This document shows positions 59,334 through 64,000 of a DNA stretch of 64,000 bases, one piece after another. The translations under genes were made by a program, and so were the position numbers. Each line of letters opens with the position of its first letter. Within the stretch, counting starts at the first letter, position 1. The stretch is taken from assembly GCA_030765045.1 (NCBI GenBank), contig CM060961.1:33452805-33516804 (forward strand), written 5' to 3'. The stretch is from Tenodera sinensis. Lineage: Eukaryota > Arthropoda > Insecta > Mantodea > Mantidae. The notes under the pieces were generated by a model. The model had not been told where the DNA came from. It was given only the letters and a program-made list of their open reading frames with translations, and did not search any database.

Positions 59334-59984
59334 TATTCATTACACAGGACATTAGAACTTTTTTTGTTGTTGTTATTTTTTATTTTATTTAATATAAAGA
59401 TGTCATTAAGATACGACCATATATTTAAGATACTACAAAAATAAAAGGTACATGTTGAATTTCCTAGGAATATCCTGTAAATACCTATTTGTTAAATGTT
59501 GCATAATTGATACAGTTAAGAGATATACCAAAACATTCTGCACAAAAAATATAGAACCCTTTGAAACAAAAGATATAATCCAAGTGACATTGCTTTGTGT
59601 AAGAGCCATATACTAGTTCGGTTCCATCAGATGAGTAACTGAAATAAACAGTAGTAATTCGGTGCGGGGTCCAGAAGGACACCTACAACACTAATTCGGT
59701 ATGAGCTATGTAGGTATACATACATTTTCATGATGGCAGTGACGTAGATATACGTAAATTTGCATGTTGGCAGTGATGCCGATTCCAATTTGTTTTCATT
59801 GTTTGCATTTCAGTCACTAGTAAACATTCAACTATGGCGAAACCCAAGGTATATGTGTTTTTAAGTTTACCTTCCATAAACATTTAGCAAGGAACTTTCA
59901 CAGATGGCGTTGTATACGATCCTGCAAAGGTTTTATCAACATTAACGATAAGCATAATATTGCTGAAGGATATGAATTGCATAA
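59334..59984. other. Degraded Rep-A scrap and unassigned sequence
   Basis: 59395-59580 holds weak Rep-A landmarks (AAGATGTCATTAAG..., TTGAATTTCCTAGGAATATC, AGATATACCAAAACATTCTG). At about 59965 one frame reads EGYELHNHDAMVQKY, reminiscent of the HxH end of a FLYWCH-type finger, but nothing upstream confirms it. Confidence 0.3.
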
Positions 59985-60149
59985 TCATGATGCAATGGTG
60001 CAAAAATATTGAACAAACTAGTGCTTACAATAAGCTTAAAACAAAAGCCGTAGAAGATATTTGTGAGAGACTTAAACTGTTGCATTCTGAACCGAATAAA
60101 AACCATGAACTCAATTTAACGAAATATGATATCCGCTTACCCCGAAATA
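59985..60149 (+). mobile_element. LINE B, left piece (start of ORF1) before the nested insertion
   Basis: The sequence left of 60150 leads directly into the ORF1 sequence at 62786 when the inserted LINE is removed. From the ATG at 60126 the frame reads MISAYPEI and continues as TRVSRIICRN after the insertion. Upstream, ERLKLLHSEP and LNLTKYDI in another frame could be earlier ORF1 sequence if one base has been lost. The true left end of this element is not clear. Confidence 0.5.
60136..60149. repeat. Target-site duplication of LINE A, left copy
   Basis: CTTACCCCGAAATA, identical to 62786-62799. Confidence 0.92.
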
Positions 60150-62449
60150 GCGACTTCAACGCAAAACACCCAAGCTGGCACAGCCGCACCCAGAACGTTA
60201 AGGGCCGGGGATTGTACCGTCTCATTAGCGGGAACCCCGCCCTTCACGCGCACGGGCCGAGAGGTCCAACCTACTACCCGGCACGCGGCGCCGCGGATAT
60301 CATCGATTTCATGGTCACCGAAAACATACCATTTCACTTGGACCTCTCTGTGATTAACGATCTGGACTCCGACCACAACCCTGTTGTGGTGGATGCAGAC
60401 GTTAATCTTACTGCCCTGGGAGTGCCGGACTGGGTGGATGAAGTCGACTGGGATGCAGCCGTCCTAGCCCTTCAAAGCTCTGTGGAAGCAAATCCTCGAA
60501 TAGACTCGATAGAGGCTCTCGAGGAGGCAGCCACGGGGTTTTCTACCTCTGTCCTAAACGCGGTGCGTGCTCACACGCATCGCATTCCTACCGAAGTACC
60601 AAACCCGACATCTATCCCTGTCCCACTAAAACGCCTCATTCAAGCAAAGAATGCTGTCAGACGGCTATGGCAGAGATTCCGACATCCTAGGATAGGAGTA
60701 ATACACCAGAGGTTCAAATCCCTGGTGAGACGACTCCTAAGAAAACACAGGCAAGCAGCTTGGGACGAAACAATGCGTCGCGTAAACCTCCAAGAGAGGA
60801 AACCGTGGCGCATCGTCCGAGCCTTGAGGAAAGACAAATCTGCACACCAGCATCCAGTGCACAGCCCTCGGGGAAGACTTGTCTTTGAACCGAGGGAAAA
60901 AGCAGAGGCACTAGCAGACTATCTGGAGACTCAGTTCCAGCCTAGGTTAGATCCTCAGAACGATGACCATACTGACCTCGTGGAACAAGCGGTAGAAGAC
61001 TTCCTAGAAGTCCGACCCGCGGGCCACGAGGAGTTCCACATCCCGGTAGTTACCCCTCGCGAGGTAACTAACACCATCCGGCACCTAAAACCTAGTAAAG
61101 CCCCTGGGCAGGACCGTGTAACAGCGGAAATGCTCCAGCACCTACCCCATAGAGCCGTGATGCACTTGACCCGCATTTACAACGCATGCCTCAGCATGTG
61201 CCACTTTCCAGCTGTCTGGAAACAGGCGCGTGTGGTATGCGTTTTGAAGCAGGGAAAGAATCCGGTTTTTCCATCCAGTTACCGTTCCATCAGCCTCCTA
61301 CCAGTTGTCTCGAAAGTGTTCGAGAAACTGTTCCTGTCCCGCCTCGGACCTCTTTTGGAGGAAAAAGGTCTCCTACCGGAACACCAGTTTGGTTTTCGTT
61401 CTGGTCATTCCACGACTGAACAACTACTGCGTGTAGCCGAGAAAGCTTCCCTGGCTTACCAGGAGAGAGCTAAAACGGTGGCAGTGTTGCTCGACGTGGA
61501 AAAGGCATTTTCTACCACTTGGCATGAGGGGCTTGTCTACAAGCTCATACAGCAGGAAATCCCCCCTCCATACATTTACTTGGTGGCTAGTTTCCTACAG
61601 GAACGTAGCTTCCGGGTGAAGGTGGAGGGATCATTCTCCAGAGAGAGGCCCATTGGCGCAGGAGTCCCCGAGGGCAGTGTACTGTCACCGGCACTCTTCG
61701 CAGCTTACATGGCCGATCTCCCGACGCACCCCAACACACACACCTGTCAGTATGCGGACGATCTCATGATCTTCGCTACTAACAAGAACCCGCGCTACAG
61801 TTACCGACAAGTACAAGCCCACCTCTGTGCCATCAATAGATGGTGCGAGAACTGGCGTATGTCTATTAACCCGGAGAAAAGCTCTGCGATTCTCCTGGCT
61901 AATACGATAGCCAACCGGCTCCCGCTGGACCTCGTGCTTCGGCGCCGTCGGATCCCCTGGGTCACTACGGCGAAGTATCTCGGGGTCACGCTGGACCGGC
62001 GGCTGACGTATAGACATCACGTCAGGGGCAAAGTACTTCAAGGCCACGCTGTCCTGCGGCAGTTGTACCCCATCCTCAGTTCCCAAACCATGCCCCTACG
62101 CCTGAAGCTTCGGCTGTATCGAGCGATCGTCCCGCCTCTGGTCCTGTACGGATGCGAGATCTGGGGAGTGGTGGCAAGGTCCACCTTCATCAGACTCCAG
62201 ACGTTGCAGAACCGGGCATTAAGGATGATCTATGATACAGGCCGAAGATTTCCTGCCCATATCCTACACGAACATTCCGGCATCCCGTACATTGTCGACG
62301 TGATCAAAACTCGCGCTCGAACAATGTACAATAAACTCCAGAACCACCCCAACCCTCTGGTGAATACCCTGGGCCAATACGACCAGAGACAGCCGCGCCG
62401 ACTACCATCCAAAAGATTGCCGAAGGACATCTTAAGTCCGGCGATCTAA
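60150..62449 (+). CDS. LINE A ORF2 fragment: endonuclease C-terminus and reverse transcriptase
   Basis: It is open to a TAA/TAG-free end at 62449 and lies in a longer 829-codon frame from 59960 whose first 63 codons belong to other sequence. Numbering in that frame: DFNAKHPSWHSR (65-76) and SDHNP (137-141, catalytic His) are the last endonuclease motifs. SKAPGQDRVTAEML begins near 379. LLDVEKAFS near 510-518 is the first RT catalytic block with Asp 512 kept, but the usual AFD is AFS. AGVPEGSVLSP has Glu where Gln is usual. YADD (598-601) is intact. TAKYLGVTLDRRLTYRHH and the C-terminal thumb follow. The order matches Jockey-clade ORF2. It lacks the endonuclease N-terminus and has no RNase H. 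Confidence 0.9.
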
Positions 62450-62785
62450 TCCAAGATGGGAAAGGCGAAAATGCAATCTGTACTCAAAACAGAGCGAATC
62501 ACCAGTTCAGTCACCTCTCAGCGAGTGACTGACGGCCAGAACCCTGGTAGGAATTAGCGCGTAAAATTCGCGCACAGCTCACTTGCGAACCAATCCCTAC
62601 CTACAATTACTATAAAAACCCCTGTCCCAACAAATTTCCCAGTGAAAACATCCCTGTAGTGACACCGTCAAAACCATCGCGCAGGTAAAGCCGTATGACG
62701 GCTAGGTACTGCGGTAAAGACACTCGACCGGAGGAACATTCACCTCACCTCCGTTCGACTCGAACTGGCGTCTGGCGTCTGGCGT
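62450..62785 (+). other. LINE A 3' UTR with 7-mer tail
   Basis: GC-rich non-coding sequence ends in CTGGCGT repeated exactly three times (62765-62785), immediately before the duplicated target. There is no poly(A). Confidence 0.85.
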
Positions 62786-63600
62786 CTTACCCCGAAATAA
62801 CAAGAGTATCCCGAATCATCTGCAGAAACAGACAGACACCGCTCGTGAGGATCTTCTCCAAATGTGTCATTACCATCAATTCAATCCTCAAGGAAGGAGC
62901 GATAATAGAACGACAGATCTTCCGAGCAGAACCATCACGACATATTGAAAGACATATCCCCTGTAGAAACTGCCACCAATACGGACACCAACACGACCGC
63001 TGCACTGAGCAAGCAATTTGCTTCCATTGCGGCAATAACACAGACACAAGACGTTGTACACACCCCATCAGACACACCACCCCCTTCTGTGCCACATGCA
63101 GAAACTCTGGGCACTACACCGGACAAGTGAGATGTCCGATGTACCCCAGAGAACCCCCAACACTCCCAGAACAAACTGCAAAAACACACATCTTCCCACA
63201 CAACATACCCTCACCCCCAAAACCACAACACATAACACAATGGCCAGAAATCAAATACCCACAAATTCCAAACACAAAGAAAGACATGACAACAAAGGAA
63301 ACAGTAGGAACATTTAAACATGTAATCACACAATCTGAACAGCAGATTAAATCACTCCAACAACAGATCACACACATACAAGAAAACATCACAACATATG
63401 TACGTGAAATAGCAAACAACACAATCACACAAATCCTTAGCACACTTATCCCCCCCATATACGACATCATACCACCAGCACACAGAGCCAGATTCTTACA
63501 CAACATCACACAAACAGCACACAAAACAATGAAAATGGCAGTTAACACAGCCAGGGTAGGCAACCAACTCGCCATTTTCATACACGAAAACACAAGATAA
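62786..63600 (+). CDS. LINE B ORF1, nucleocapsid-like protein with CCHC knuckles
   Basis: An open frame from 62695 covers this, but its first 30 codons are LINE A 3' UTR. The real LINE B part starts at SYPEITRVSRI (62786). A conserved segment VRIFSKCVITINSILKEG then RAEPSR precedes CRNCHQYGHQHDRC (perfect CxxCx4Hx4C), a degenerate CFHCGNNTDTRRC (no His) and CATCRNSGHYTGQVRC (CxxCx4Hx6C). This is the Jockey-type ORF1 layout, an RNA-binding protein of the retrotransposition particle. The C-terminal part has a Gln-rich coiled-coil-like stretch (SEQQIKSLQQQI). The frame is interrupted upstream by LINE A, so the gene is broken. It is strongly A/C-rich on this strand. Confidence 0.85.
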
Positions 63601-63641
63601 ACACACACAATGGAAACCCACATTATTACATATAAATTACA

Positions 63642-64000
63642 ATGGCAATCACTACAGCACAAACAGACACACATTTCAATTTAAAATTACTACATATAAA
63701 CATAAATGGTATTAGAAATAAGCGACAACAATTACTACATCTCATGACACAACATAAAATAGACATAGCAACAATCAACGAAACGAAACTCAACGGAAAT
63801 GCAAACGTTAACTTCCAACCGCTACACACTTTTCGAAACGACCAATCACAGAGCATCAGTGGCGGGGTCATGATTTTGGTGAAGCCTGAGCTAAATCCCA
63901 TCCTCATGGCCACGCCACTGGTTTTCAAAGAGCTACAGCTCCTATTGGTCCAAATCAAAATCCAAAGAAAGAAAATCGTAATAGCCACATTATACGTCCC
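63642..64000 (+). CDS. LINE B ORF2, endonuclease N-terminus, runs off the window
   Basis: ATG at 63642, 41 bp after the ORF1 stop, and open to the window edge (119 codons). LLHININGIRNKRQQLLHLM and DIATINETKL carry the Asn and Glu of the apurinic-type endonuclease active site, followed by SGGVMILVKPEL and KKIVIATLYVP. This matches the start of Jockey-clade ORF2. An earlier ATG at 63610 meets a stop after 24 codons and is rejected. Confidence 0.88.
   Translation, partial: MAITTAQTDTHFNLKLLHININGIRNKRQQLLHLMTQHKIDIATINETKLNGNANVNFQPLHTFRNDQSQSISGGVMILVKPELNPILMATPLVFKELQLLLVQIKIQRKKIVIATLYV

Larger units (their letters stand above)
60150..62785 (+). mobile_element. LINE A: 5'-truncated Jockey-like element nested in LINE B
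   Basis: The body runs from inside the endonuclease domain, through an intact reverse transcriptase region, to a 3' UTR ending in three copies of CTGGCGT. It is flanked by a perfect 14-bp duplication (60136-60149, 62786-62799), the mark of target-primed insertion. It is GC-richer than its AT- and AC-rich surroundings. The 5' truncation removes its promoter, ORF1 and most of the endonuclease, so it cannot move by itself. Confidence 0.92.
62786..64000 (+). mobile_element. LINE B, right piece (ORF1 remainder and start of ORF2)
   Basis: It continues the element begun left of 60150. The A/C-rich sense strand distinguishes it from GC-rich LINE A. Its 3' part is beyond the window. Confidence 0.85.

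Noticed and set aside
59960..60149. N-terminal 63 residues of the 829-aa frame as part of the LINE A protein
   Set aside because: The 14-bp duplication shows LINE A starts at 60150; the upstream codons are from other sequence.

Overview
This is a 64 kb, AT-rich and intron-bearing window of animal nuclear DNA, most likely from an insect with a large, repeat-heavy genome. Splice sites flank a catalase-type exon. The rest is dominated by fossil Tc1/mariner-like, pogo-like, hAT-like, Jockey-like and RTE-like elements, several tRNA-derived SINE families, and gypsy-like LTR elements. I see no prokaryotic or organellar genes, no CRISPR array and no free-standing tRNA or rRNA gene. I cannot name the species.

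The only host gene I can support is a plus-strand catalase-family gene. Exon 1 (38618-38731) encodes a signal peptide. Exon 2 (50731-50905) encodes the catalase N-terminal arm and the proximal active-site histidine motif. The splice phases match across an intron of 11,999 bp. The second intron runs off the right edge (more than 13 kb), so the rest of the catalase fold lies outside the window.

Left part (1-38400): no recognisable host exon. It holds many copies of one dispersed repeat of about 0.9-1.3 kb (called Rep-A here), with a CA/TG microsatellite at a fixed internal position. It also holds tRNA-headed SINEs of five families (S1-S5 here), transposase fossils (6466-6880 minus, 21055-21510 plus, 25960-26400 plus), non-LTR retrotransposon fossils (22741-23940, 24448-24640, 26931-28975), an old LTR fragment (32834-33702) and a perfect 46-bp-arm palindrome (35309-35404).

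Intron 1 (38732-50730) contains more Rep-A and SINE copies, two adjacent foldback elements (45271-45998) and a second old LTR fragment with a tRNA-Leu-type primer site (49274-50165).

Intron 2 (50906-64000) is the most active area. A very young LTR retrotransposon (55255-57965) has two 486-bp LTRs that differ at one base by my reading, a 4-bp target duplication, a tRNA-Leu primer-binding site and a single gag/protease-like ORF with no reverse transcriptase or integrase. A related solo LTR (58835-59329) sits in the same 4-bp target word. At the right edge, a 5'-truncated Jockey-like LINE (60150-62785) is inserted, with a perfect 14-bp target duplication, into ORF1 of a second Jockey-like LINE whose ORF2 continues past the window end. 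Because of this nesting, the long open frames there are chimeras.

I found no clearly new multi-gene biological system. The noteworthy items are the nested transposon structures, the non-autonomous LTR element with an altered protease motif and a 13-residue repeat array, the unusual 7-mer LINE tail, the microsatellite-seeding repeat family and the long perfect palindrome.
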